Source: Phascolarctos cinereus
Lineage: Eukaryota > Chordata > Mammalia > Diprotodontia > Phascolarctidae
Assembly (NCBI RefSeq): GCF_002099425.1
Contig: NW_018343953.1
Location: 7,405,501-7,469,500 of the forward strand
Length of the DNA stretch: 64,000 nt
Reading direction: 5' to 3'
Shown: positions 48,072 to 58,900 of the stretch, piece after piece
Layout: each line of letters starts with the position of its first letter
Numbering within the stretch: position 1 is the stretch's first letter
The notes under the pieces: generated by a model
What the model was told of the DNA's origin: nothing
Database searches by the model: none
Seen by the model: the letters and a program-made list of their open reading frames with translations, nothing else
Program-made: the position numbers and the translations under genes

Positions 48072-49170
48072 TACCTTCAGAATTTTTAAAAAGTTTCTAT
48101 TGATGCCTTTGGTATTTCACATAATCTTAGTTTTCCCCAGTATCCTTTCCCCTCCTCCCAGAGAGATATCCCATATTTTTTTTTATTGTTGTTCAGTTGT
48201 TTTGGTTGTATCCAACTCTTCTTGGCTGCATTTGGTGTTTTCTTGGCAAAGTTGCTGAAGTGGTTTGCCATTTCCTTCTCCAGCTCATTTTACAGGTAAG
48301 GAAACTGAGGTAAATGAGGTTAAGTTATTTGCCCAGGGTCACACAGCTAATAAGTGTCTAGGGCCAGATTTGAACTCAGGAAGATGAGTCTTCCTGCCTC
48401 TGGACCTGGTGCTCTATCCATTGCATCACCTAGCTTCCCACTACCCCATATAACAATAATATTTTTAAAGACAAAAAAAAAGAAAGAAAGAAAGAAAGAA
48501 AAAGAAGAAGAAACTGGCACAATTAATCAATGTGTGGGAAAAGTTTGAAAACATGCACAACATGCACTTTTGATTTTTTGTACATGTGATTGTTCTTCCA
48601 GTTTACATTGTTGTAGTCATATTGTATGTTATTTTCTTGGTTCCACTTACTTTACTTTGCATCAGTTCATGTAGATCTTTCCATGCTTCTCTGTATCCAT
48701 CACATTCATTTTTCTTACAGTATAGTAATATTCCTTTACATTCATGTGCTACCTAATGTTTAGGTGTTCCCTAATGGCTAAATAGCAAATAGCAATAAAA
48801 TGTGCTGTCATAAATATTTTAGTGTATATGGGGGTTTATTCTTATCAGTGGCTTCCTTGGGATATAAATCCAATAATGGAATCTCTGGGTCAAAGGCTAG
48901 AGGCATTTTATCTACTTAATTTGCATAATTCCAAATTGCTTTCCAAAGTGGTTATACCAATTCACAGCTCCACCAACAATGTATCTATCAGTGTGTCTAT
49001 ATTACCACTTGTCATCTTTGCCAACTTTTAGGGTGTGAGGTGAAATCTCAGAGTTGTTTCGGTTTGTAAGCCTCTTATCATTAATGATTTGTGTGATTTT
49101 TAATAGTTTGCAATTCTTTTAGTGAACTATTTGTTCATATCCTTTGCCCCTACTTGTTTTTAACAGGACT
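48072..49170 (-). mobile_element. Old L1 3' part, antisense, interrupted by a SINE
   Basis: Two blocks, 48072-48180 and 48441-49170. The second follows the L1-A antisense order: TTGCATCAGTTCATGTAGAT, TATAGTAATATTCCTTTACA, TCTGGGTCAAAGGCTAGAGG, CAATTCACAGCTCCACCAAC, GTGAGGTGAAATCTCAGAGT and TATTTGTTCATATCCTTTGC. An A-rich (GAAA)n stretch lies at 48472-48512. Confidence 0.82.
48181..48440 (-). mobile_element. Class 1 SINE with RTE/BovB-like tail, antisense, inside L1
   Basis: In reverse it is a complete element: head (GGTGATGCAATGGATAGAGC), AGCTGTGTGACCCTGGGCAA, core, GGAAATGGCAAACCACTTCA, TTTGCCAAGAAAAC and a decayed tail ending in ACAACAA. CCCATAT on both sides may be the target duplication. 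Confidence 0.9.
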
Positions 49171-50762
49171 GCATTACTGACTCACATCTAACTGATCATT
49201 CACTAGATCTTCTGGATACTTTCCAGCCTATTTTTCATCCCTAAGTGTACTGATTTGTACTTGTCCCTGAGAAGTTTTGTTCAATTTATAGAATTCATTA
49301 GATTTACAAAAGCAACCAAAAAAATCCAGAACCTGTGAATTTGAGTCACTTGGGTCACACCCACGCTATGAAAAATAACAAACCTAGGTGCTTGCCCATT
49401 GGAGAATATTCTGGGTGACATCTGGAGGACTCTGCCAGCTCTGTGTTTCTGAGTTTTAAACTCCCACTGTCAAGGCACATTTTGCTTCTTCCCATAAAGA
49501 CCATGATATGATTATGTTAGCTTTGTGTACATCACACCCAGATCCTCTGTGTAATTCATAGCGTAAGCGCTTAGTGCATTCCTAATATTCCTTAGGACCT
49601 CTGTCACCACCCTGTGATAGCAGTGACTGTGTATAAAGGTGGGGACCCTCCTTTTATGATCCAGAGTTCATGCCAACCTGGGCTTCTCTGATGGCATAGG
49701 ATAATCAGTAAATAATATATCAAGTTACAGATATGTGTCTGTGCATATTATAGTAACAACAATTAAAAAAAAGATTAGATGACAAATGGTCTTATGGCTT
49801 AGGTCAGACTGTGGCTCCCTGTGTACTTCTATAACTTTGTTCATCATAGAGCTGTTTCAAGATAAATTGTTATCACAACAGAAATATCAAGACCTATCAG
49901 ATGTCAGTATTAAGTAATGAAACTGATTTTTTTTTAGCCATAACTCATAGTTCTAATGAATAATGTCCTCTCAAAGTAGTCCCCTTAAGAGTTCATTTGT
50001 ACATGTTTCAATCTGGTTGCCATCACCCAAATCATTTTTAGAGGAGTATCCTTTTAAAAACTGAGGAATCCCTTTTTAGAGGATTCAGGGACTGTTTATA
50101 TGCTAAAGATGAAACTTAGTCACATTTTTTTATAGTGAGACTTTGTGGATATGCATGTGTGCTTTTGCCAGCAGTGGTGTCACCAAGCTTCATCAGTGAT
50201 TTACCAGAATCTAAATGACTGATTCCTATATCCACATTGCAGTGTTGTTGAACTAAGAGTTTTGAAGGAGATCACATTCACTTGAATAGATGAGCTCTGG
50301 CATATTTATGAGATCAGTTATCTGCAAAACAGCTCTTTATTGAGCACCCTCCCACTATGGGCAGGCACCTTGCTGAAAGTTCCATTTAGTTGTCTTATTA
50401 TGACAGCAAAGGGACTTTAAGCTTGAGTATTACCATCAAACACAGGCTGGTGGGTCCCAGCAAGGGGATTGTGTGTGGACTTGGCAATGGATCGGGTTTG
50501 TCTTCTGTCTAAGACATAGCTGAATTTGCAGAGACTAGATTGGAGCTACTAGTTTGGACCCAGCACATTTTGAAGATTATTTTCCAGGTCATGGAGGGCT
50601 TGCAATCTGTATTAGTAGAAGGAGTAGCCAAATCACCACTATATTAGGTTCTGTTCATATAAATATGGAAAGAGAAAAAATATCTTCAAAGACCTTACTT
50701 ACAGTTTAGTTAGAAGAGAGTAATCACTTAATTTCCTTCCTTATATTGATTGGTTTAGGCAG
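49171..50762. other. Unassigned, largely repeat-free
   Basis: About 1.6 kb without recognisable repeats. 50037-50100 holds a local imperfect duplication (TTTTTAGAGGAGTATCC and TTTTTAGAGGATTCAGG). Confidence 0.35.
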
Positions 50763-50877
50763 GGGTGGGGAACCTGTGCCTTGAGGCCATTTGAATTCAG
50801 TCAAAGGGCTTCACTTGAGAACCTAGTGAGCGACATGTGGACTTGAGGCTATAGGTTCCCCACTCCTGATTTAGGGT
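50763..50877. mobile_element. Small hAT-like non-autonomous DNA transposon
   Basis: Terminal inverted repeats CAGGGGTGGGGAACCTGTGC and, at the right, AGGTTCCCCACTCCTG (reverse CAGGAGTGGGGAACCT) enclose a near-palindromic interior (CAGTCAAAGGGC, ACATGTGG). Flanks are TTTAGG on both sides (GGTTTAGG left, ATTTAGGG right), compatible with a slightly decayed 8-bp hAT target duplication. 115 bp, no coding capacity. Confidence 0.85.
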
Positions 50878-51336
50878 AATCAACAAAGTAGGATGAAGTC
50901 TATATCCAAGAGAATCTCAGCTATGTATGAAAAAAAGCAGTATGCATCCCATGCAACATAAGCATAAAGCACAAATATAGTTCATTTTGAAAAGTTCCCC
51001 TCCTCCTTTTTATGTAGATTTCTGTACTAGAGGTTACCCTGTCTTGATGTGAATCCTATTCCATCATATTCTAGTTCTCATAGCTACCAAAACTTTACTT
51101 GTTGATTTTGAGTAGATTGTGGGAAATTTTATTTCAATGAAAGAAGAAGAAATCAGGCTCTTTCTCACATGGTAAATGGAAATTACCCCATGCTGAATGA
51201 GGCCTTGCTGAAAATGCAGCCCAACCTGACTAAATAATTTTAGCATTGTTTTTACACTCCAGGCTTTAAGCACTATTTTAATTAACTTCTTCTGGTAAAC
51301 TTAATTCTGCTAAAGCTGTGTTCATCAAAATACCAT
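50878..51336. other. No assignable feature
   Basis: Repeat-free; includes the flank of the X-box site that follows. Confidence 0.35.
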
Positions 51337-51350
51337 GTTGCCATGGCAAC
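51337..51350. promoter_or_regulatory. Perfect palindromic X-box (RFX-type site)
   Basis: GTTGCCATGGCAAC is a 14-bp perfect palindrome identical to the ideal RFX-family binding site. It lies in DNA free of recognisable repeats, followed by ATGCATTAAAT (51366-51376), an octamer/homeodomain-like motif. Function is inferred only from the motif. Confidence 0.5.
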
Positions 51351-51754
51351 CAGTGATCCAAATCATGCATTAAATGTTTTTCCCCTCTATTTACAAATCT
51401 TTCTCATTATTGTCTAGGATATGAAACATCTCTGCCGAAACCTATTTAAAATGAAGTAAAAATATAGTCTGAACTATTAGTCTAAAATATCATTTACTGA
51501 GTGTTACCAGTGTCTGAGTAACATCCCCTACTCCCAAATAGTACTTCAAGAAACCATTGTTCTGGGCCTTCACTTCTGATGCCTAATCTTGCTCCTCATT
51601 TTAAAAAACCATCATTTAATCATTCCCAATTATAAGTGGGAAGGGGGGGCCACTTGGAGTGACCAAGACCATTAAACTTGGGCACTTCTATCGAGTTAAA
51701 TGTTAAATCAAATATGCCAGCATCCTTAAGTTGCAAATATATCAACATATGGCC
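51351..51754. other. No assignable feature
   Basis: No repeat recognised; short G run at 51642-51649. Confidence 0.35.
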
Positions 51755-51812
51755 ACCCAGCTAATTAGTATAAAAAGTGAAATTTGAATCAAGTCTTCCT
51801 GATTCTTAAACT
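51755..51812 (-). mobile_element. SINE fragment, antisense
   Basis: CACCCAGCTAATTAGTATAA and TTTGAATCAAGTCTTCCTGA. Confidence 0.4.
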
Positions 51813-51826
51813 TGTATTTCCCTGTC

Positions 51827-51827
<1 letters not shown>

Positions 51828-51875
<48 letters not shown>

Positions 51876-51884
51876 ACACACAGA
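51828..51884. repeat. (CA)n microsatellite
   Basis: About 27 CA units with a single TA interruption. Confidence 0.97.
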
Positions 51885-52639
51885 GAAAAGCAAACAAACA
51901 AAAACCCCCCACAAATCCCCCATTTCCTCTGTAAGCCCTTCCCTGAGTGTTGTAGGTTCTAAGTTCATTTACTATCTTCCACCCCATTGTAAAATACAGC
52001 CACTTGGAGAGACTTTAAATTACATAAGGGGCCAAACAATAGCTCAGCATTAGACTCTCAAGGATTTTGTTATTAGCATATCACAGCTTCATTCTGTGAG
52101 TCTTGCCCAGTCATCTGTGTGTTTCTTCACTTGTAAAATGAAAATGGGAGAACCCTGTGTTTTTAACAACATTTTTGTACATCATGTAGATATTTAGAGA
52201 TGGCTTTATGACTTTCATAGAGTTGACACAATCAGCATTTGATAGTAGTGAGAAGTTGATGCTATTAGAATTGGTTTTCCTAAGAAGATTTTTAACCAAT
52301 TAATAAGAATTGTTATTGTTGTTGTTGATTACATGTAGAAAATGATTGATTGATAAGTTTTTACTGTATACATGCTGGCAAATGATCTTTTGAAATTTTA
52401 ATAAATCTCTACTATTGTTTTTCAAAGTACAATAAGCTAAGTATGAATTTTTAAAAAAAAAATAAGACTAAGAAGAAGAAAAATTTTTAAACATAAGGAT
52501 CTAGTATAGTGAATCAGGATTCCTCCAAGTGGCAGATAATAATAGGAATATGACCTGGAAAGCAAGGTTAATGAATGGGGTAGCTATTGAAATAGGGAGG
52601 AAATTAAATGGAAGTTGCCAATAAAAAGAATATGTTTGG
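51885..52639. other. Mostly unassigned
   Basis: Only a short SINE-like trace at 52084-52150 (TTTCTTCACTTGTAAAATGA). Confidence 0.35.
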
Positions 52640-52820
52640 AAGTGGCATTGTAGAGGAGAGTATGTTGACTCCCTTTCAGGACCAGTGTGAACCTGGGTTC
52701 AAATCTCATCTGTGTCATCTTGAGTGAGTCACTTAATGTCTAGATTGCAGTTCTCAAATCTATAAAATGAGAAGGTTGGACTATCCAGTCCCTTCTAGAT
52801 TGAAATCTATGCTCCTCTGA
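52640..52820 (+). mobile_element. SINE, class 3
   Basis: GTGTGAACCTGGGTTCAAAT, TCTTGAGTGAGTCACTTAAT, TCTATAAAATGAGAAGGTTG and GTCCCTTCTAGATTGAAATC. Confidence 0.8.
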
Positions 52821-53039
52821 TTATTCCAGTTCTAACATATAAATTACTACTTTATATTTTTTTCTTTCTATGTTCCCTCCCTCCATTAGCTCATAGTATG
52901 AAGTTCAGCTCAATGTAGCCAAAAAACTGTACTGCAATTGTTACTTAGTGTTTTGTCTATAGTATTTAATAAATATTTATTGAGTTCAATTGAATTGTCC
53001 CCATTTTACTAGTGTTATAATATTATTTTCATAGTATGG

Positions 53040-53735
53040 TATTACTAAGTGAGGGTGGCTCTCAGAAATATTCATCTGGCTCTTTAATTCTGGCAGTGTA
53101 GGCAGACCTTCAGAACCTATCCCCATTTTAATCTCCTACTATTACCCATGTTTACTAGTCCAATCAAACTGTTATCCCCAGACTTTATGTTTTCTGCCTC
53201 AGCTTGTTGGCTCACAGCATTTCCCTGGCCTGGAATCCCTCATTTCTCCTCTGTTTTTCTAAAGCCTATCCCTTCTTCAAGACCCAATTAAATCCTATAT
53301 CATCCATTAGGATAATAATAACTAAACTTATATTTATTAATATAATACATGTTAATAAATTATACATTTTATTATTATTATTAATGTTTTAAAGTTTGCA
53401 GAGAGCTTTAAATATAGTCGCTTATTTGATTTGATTCATACAGTGACCCTATGGAGTAGGTATTATTATCCCCATTTTCCAGGTAAGGAAGCTGAAGTTG
53501 AGAGAGGTTATGAAACTCACACATACACAGTTAGCATGTGTCTAAAGCAGGAATAGAGCTCTCATCTTCCTGATTCCCAAATTGAGCACTATGTCCACTG
53601 CTCTCCATGAATCCTTCCTTGATCATTTCATTTTAAAATCTTCTCTCCTTTCTTATAATTTGTACAACAATTACTAGTTGTGCTACTTATTTGGAATATG
53701 TAATTTACTGCTTTATATTTTGGGTTTCCTTGTCA
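53040..53735 (+). mobile_element. L2 fragment, sense, interrupted by a SINE
   Basis: The left block 53040-53305 has CCTGGCCTGGAATCCCTCAT and CCTTCTTCAAGACCCAATTA. The right block 53605-53735 resumes with CCATGAATCCTTCCTTGATC. These are neighbouring parts of the L2 C-terminal coding region. Confidence 0.72.
53306..53604 (-). mobile_element. SINE, class 2, antisense, inside L2
   Basis: A TAATA/ATT-rich start, AAAGTTTGCAGAGAGCTTTA, GATTCATACAGTGACCCTAT, TATTATCCCCATTTTCCAGG, GAAGTTGAGAGAGGTTATGA and AGAGCTCTCATCTTCCTGAT. Confidence 0.85.
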
Positions 53736-53869
53736 TTCATTTCAACTTAGCAAATCTTTGTTAAGTGTCTATGTTTCAAACGTTATGTATATTACCTCTT
53801 TAAAAGTTTATATCTGTGGTGTAGGACCTATGTGCAGTAGACCACTGTCTACCTGAAACTAGAAATTTT

Positions 53870-54690
53870 TTTATTATCCTTTTTTAATTATAAAAACTTT
53901 ATTGATGCCTTCTGTTTTTATGTCACAGTCTTTCCTAGTGCACTCACTTTCCCCTGTCAAATTTCACCTTTTCGCCTAGTGAGCCTTCCCACTAAAAAAG
54001 AAAAACAATTAAGCTAAAGCAATTGATGCAACCACCATATGTTCCATAAAAGAAGGAAGAAGATACATTAAGTCATCTCTTCTTTGGTGCCAAGATTGGT
54101 CATTCTAGTTATAGATAATTAAAATTTCATTTTAGTGTTCTTTTCATTTACTTTATTGTAGTTGTGTATGTTGTTTTTCTGGTTTGGCTTACTTCATTCT
54201 GCATCAGTTGATAAAAATCTTATGTTTCTCTGAACTCCTCATATCTGTAATTTCTCATAGTATTGTAATATTCTATGACATTATACAATACTTTATCAGC
54301 CTTTCCCCAATCATTGGCACTCACTTTGTTTTCAGTTTTTTTGCTAACACAAAAGGTGTTGCAATGAATATTTGATATATGAGACCTTTCTTTCTGTCTT
54401 TGACTTCCTCAACAGTGGGTCTCTGGACTCAAACAGTAAAGACAATTTAAGTGACTTTCTTGAATAATTCCAAATTATTTGCAAGATTGGTTGAACTGAT
54501 TCATAGTTTTACCAGCAATCTATTAATGTTCTTGTTTTCCCACAGCCTCTTTAACCAGAGAAGTTAAACTCTCTAACTAACATTCTAACACTGATTATTT
54601 CTGTCTTTTTTCATCTTTGCCTGTTTTGTTGTGAAATTTCAGAGTTGTTTTGGCTTACATTTCTCATATTATGAGTGATTTGAATTATGG
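53870..54690 (-). mobile_element. Old L1 3' part, antisense
   Basis: TTGTATATGTTG-like order with TTACTTCATTCTGCATCAGT, TTTCTCATAGTATTGTAATA, TCAGCCTTTCCCCAATCATT, TTCATAGTTTTACCAGCAAT and GAAATTTCAGAGTTGTTTTG; strongly diverged. Confidence 0.75.
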
Positions 54691-55976
54691 GTTTTCTCCC
54701 CAAATTGAGAATTTCCTTTCTTAAGTTAGCATAATTCTTTGTTTCCCTTAAAGCCTTAGTACCAGGACAGTGTTTCCTGATTCACTGTGTTCATTAAAGT
54801 TGTATACCCCATGTGTCTTGCAGAGGCTCAGATATGAATTAATTGATAGGTTAATTCTGAAAAGTATGGAAAGCCATAGAAGTCTTTTAAAGTTCTCATG
54901 GCCTTATTTCTTTATGTAAATGATGATCTGTACCTGCTAATTGGGGTGGGACAATTGGAGCAGGTAGCAAATTAGATGTGACACATCTTATAACTATCAT
55001 TATTGTAAGGTCAGGTTGGAATAAAGGTGACTAAGAGTTATGCTTTTTTCAGTACATTATAATTATAGCACTTCTACATATCAGGTGCAGACTATGTCTC
55101 TGGTTGTTTTCAAAATGTTATCTGATCCTTATGAATGTCAGGAATTATCAAATTCCAGATGTGATTCTCAAATTAGAAAATAAGTCTTTAACAGAACTGG
55201 AGTTTTTATTTTCAGAATAACAAAGAAAGCCTAGATATTACCTGCAGTGCTAATATACCATACCGTATCCCTTCTTGTGTAAAGTTCAAGCAAAGTATGG
55301 AAGCCTTCCAGCATTGTTCCAATATTTGTACTATGTTTCCGTGGGTAATACACATGTTGGGAATCAACATGGATTAGATGTTCCTCATTTTCTTACTTGT
55401 GGGGACATCTGGAAAACATATGAGGTGTTATCATTAAGAGCCTTAACTAAAACAACATTTCTAGGACTATTGCATGGAACTTAGGTATTGAGTGAATATG
55501 GATTCTGTGAGAATTTTTATGCTACTGAAATCTTCTCCTACAATAAATTAAATACTGAATTGTGTACCAAAAATACTTACAATGTATAACATATTTTGGT
55601 TTGAAAGTAGCTTTTTTTCAGTCTTGTTCCAAAATTGATTCTTACCTTATTTTTTCTCAAGTGAATTTTCTATGTCAAAATTCCCTGGACTAGTACGTGT
55701 GATTCCTTTAATATATTTCAGTCCCCAAAGTGTTCTGTTGACTAAATTAGTATTAAGGAACGTTGAGCTAAACTTTTGCAGAGTGCATAAAATGGTATTA
55801 ATACATTTGAGATGTCAAGACAAGGAAGCATCAATTGCTGCCAATAGCCATGTTGAGGGTACTGGTTTTTCTTCTAGCCTTAGGTTAACCATAGGTAGCA
55901 GATATATGCAAAGAGAGCCAGAACTTGTAAGCTTGTGTTTGTTAAAATCTGGAGCATTATTCTGATTGAAGAGCTG
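54691..55976. other. No assignable feature
   Basis: The longest frame, 55672-55965 (97 residues), has no recognised domain and no conserved context; treated as chance. Confidence 0.4.
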
Positions 55977-55986
55977 ATTGTCTTTT

Positions 55987-58900
55987 TTGTTTGGAAATAG
56001 TATTTTATTTTTTCCAATTACATGTAAAGATAGTTTTCAATGTTAATTTTTTATGAGATTTTGAGTTCCAAACTTTCCTATCTCCCTCCATCCTCTCCCC
56101 CTCCCCAAGACAGCAAGCAATCTAATATAGGTTGTACATGTGCAGTCATATTAAACATATTTCCACATTAGTCATACTGTTGAAGAAGAATTAGAACAAA
56201 AGGGAAAACCATGAGAACGAATAAAAAACCAAAAAAAAATGAGAATAGTATGTTTTGATCTGCATTCAGACTCCATAGTTCTTTCTCTAGATGGGATAGC
56301 AGTTTCCGTGATGAGTCTTTTGGAATTGTCTTGTATCATTGTATTGCTAAGAAGAGCTAAGTCTATCAAAGTTGGTCATAGCACAATGTTGCTATTACTG
56401 TACACAATGTTCTCCTGGTTCTGCTCTCTTCATTCAGCATCAGTTCAGGTAAGTCTTTCCAGGTTTTTCTGTCTGCTCATCATTTCTTATAGAATGATAG
56501 TATTGCATTACATTTATATACCACAACTTGTTCAGCCATTCTCCAATTGATGGGCATTCCCTCAATTCCCAATTCTTTGCCACCACAAAAAGAGTTGCTC
56601 TAAATATTTTTTGTACATGTGGGTCCTTTTCCCTTTTTTATGGTTTCTTTGGGATACAAACCTAGTAGTGGTATTGCTGGGTCAAAGAATATGCACAGTT
56701 TTATAGCCCTTTGGGAATAATTCCAAATTGATCTCCAGAATAGTTGGATTAGTTTACAACTCCACCAACAATGCATTAGTGTCTTAATTTTCCTGCATCT
56801 TCTCCAACATTTATCATTTTCCTTTTCTGTCATATTAGCCAATCTGATAGGTGTGAGGTAGTGCCTCAGAGTTGTTTTAATTTTCATTTCTCTAATCAGT
56901 AGTGATTTAGAGCATTTTTCACATGACTATAGATATCTTTAATTTCTTCATCTGAAAATTGCCTGTTTATATCCTTTGACCATTTATCAATTAGGAAATG
57001 ATTTAGATTCTTATAAATTTGACTCAGTTCTCTATATGTTTGTGAAATGAGGCCTTTATCAGAACCACTGGGTGTAAAAATTGTTTCCCAGCTTTCTACT
57101 TCCCTTCTTATCTTGGTTGCATTGGCTTTGTTTCTGCAAAACCTTTTTAGTTTAATGTAATCAAAATTATCCATTTTGCATTTCATAATGATGTCTGTCT
57201 CTTGTTTGATCATAAATTCTTCCCTTCTCCATAGATCTGATAGGTAAACTATTCCTTGCTGTCCTAATTTGCTTATCATATTACCAATTATGTCCAAATA
57301 TTTTGACCTTATCTTGGTATGTGATGTGAGATGTTGATCTATGTCTAGTTTCTGCCATACTATTTTTCAGTTTTCCCAGCAGTTTTTGTCAAATATGAGT
57401 TCTTATCCCAGAAGCTGGAGTTTTAGGTTGATCAAACAGTAGATTGCTATAGTCATTAACTACTGTGTCTTGTGTACCTAATATATTTCACTGATCCACC
57501 ACTATTTCTTAGCCAGTACCAAATAGTTTTGGTGATTGCTACTTTATAATGTAGTTTTATATCCGATATGGTTAAGCTACCTTCCTTTGCGATTTTTTTT
57601 CCCCATTACTTGCCTTGATATTCTTGACCTTTTATTCTTCCAGGTGAATTTTGTTATTATATTTTCTAGCTCTATAAAATAATTTTTGATAGTTTGATTG
57701 GCATGACACAGAATAACCAAATTAACTTAGGTAGAATTGTCGTTTTTACTATATTAGCTCAGCCTACTCATGAGCAATTGATATATTCCAATTTAGATCT
57801 GACTTTATTTGTGTGAAAAATGTTTTGTAATTGTGTTCATATAGTTCCTGGGTTTGTCTTGGCAGGTAGACTCCCAAATGTCTTATATTATCTACAGTTA
57901 TTTTAAATGGAATTTCTCTTTTTATCTCTTGCTGCTGGGTTTTAATAATAGTTTATAGAATCCTGATAATTTATATGGGTTGTTTAATATCCTATAACTT
58001 TTCTAAAGCCATTGATTATTTCAAGTAGTTTTTTAGTTGATTCTTCAAGTATACCATCATATCATCTGCAAAGAGTTGCCTATTCTAATTCCTTCAATTT
58101 CTTTTTCTTTTCTTATTGCTAAAGCTAATACTTCTAGTACAATATTGAATAAAAGTGGTGATAATGGGTATCCTTGTTTCACCCCTGATCTTGTTGGGAA
58201 GGCTTCTAACTTATTCCCATTACAGATAATGCTTGCTGATGATTTCAGATAGATGCTACTTAACATTTTAAGGAAAACTCCATTTACTCCTATGCTCTCA
58301 AGTGTTTTTAATAGGAATGGGTGCTGCATTTTGTCAGACTTTTTCTACATCTATTGAGATAATCATATGATTTCTATTGGTTTTGTTATTAATTTGGTCA
58401 ATTATGCTGATAGTTTCCTAATATTGAACCAGCTCTGCATTCCTGGTTTAAATCCTACCTGGTTATAGTATATTATCTTTGTGATAAATTGCTGTAATCA
58501 CTTTGCTATTATTTTATTTTTAAAACTTGCATTAACATTCATTAGGAAAATTGGTCTATAATTTCCTTTCTCTATTTTGGCTCTTCTTGGTTTACATACC
58601 AGAATCATATTTGTTTGATAAAAGGAATTTGGTAGGATTCCTTCCTCACTTATTGTTCCAAAATTGTTTATATAGTTTTGGAATTAAATTGTTCTTTAAA
58701 TGTTTGGTAGAATTCACTTGTAAATCCACCTGGCCCTGGAGATTTTTTCTTAGGGAGTTCATTGATGGTTTGTTCAATTTCTTTTTCTAAAATGGAGTTA
58801 AGTATTTTATTTCTCTTCTGTTAATCTGAGCAATTTACCTTTATGTAAATATTCATTCATTTCTCTTAGATTGTCAGATTTGTTGGCATATAAGTAGACA

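Noticed and set aside
55672-55965. 97-codon frame in unassigned DNA
   Set aside because: No domain, no Kozak or splice context, and length compatible with chance in 64 kb.
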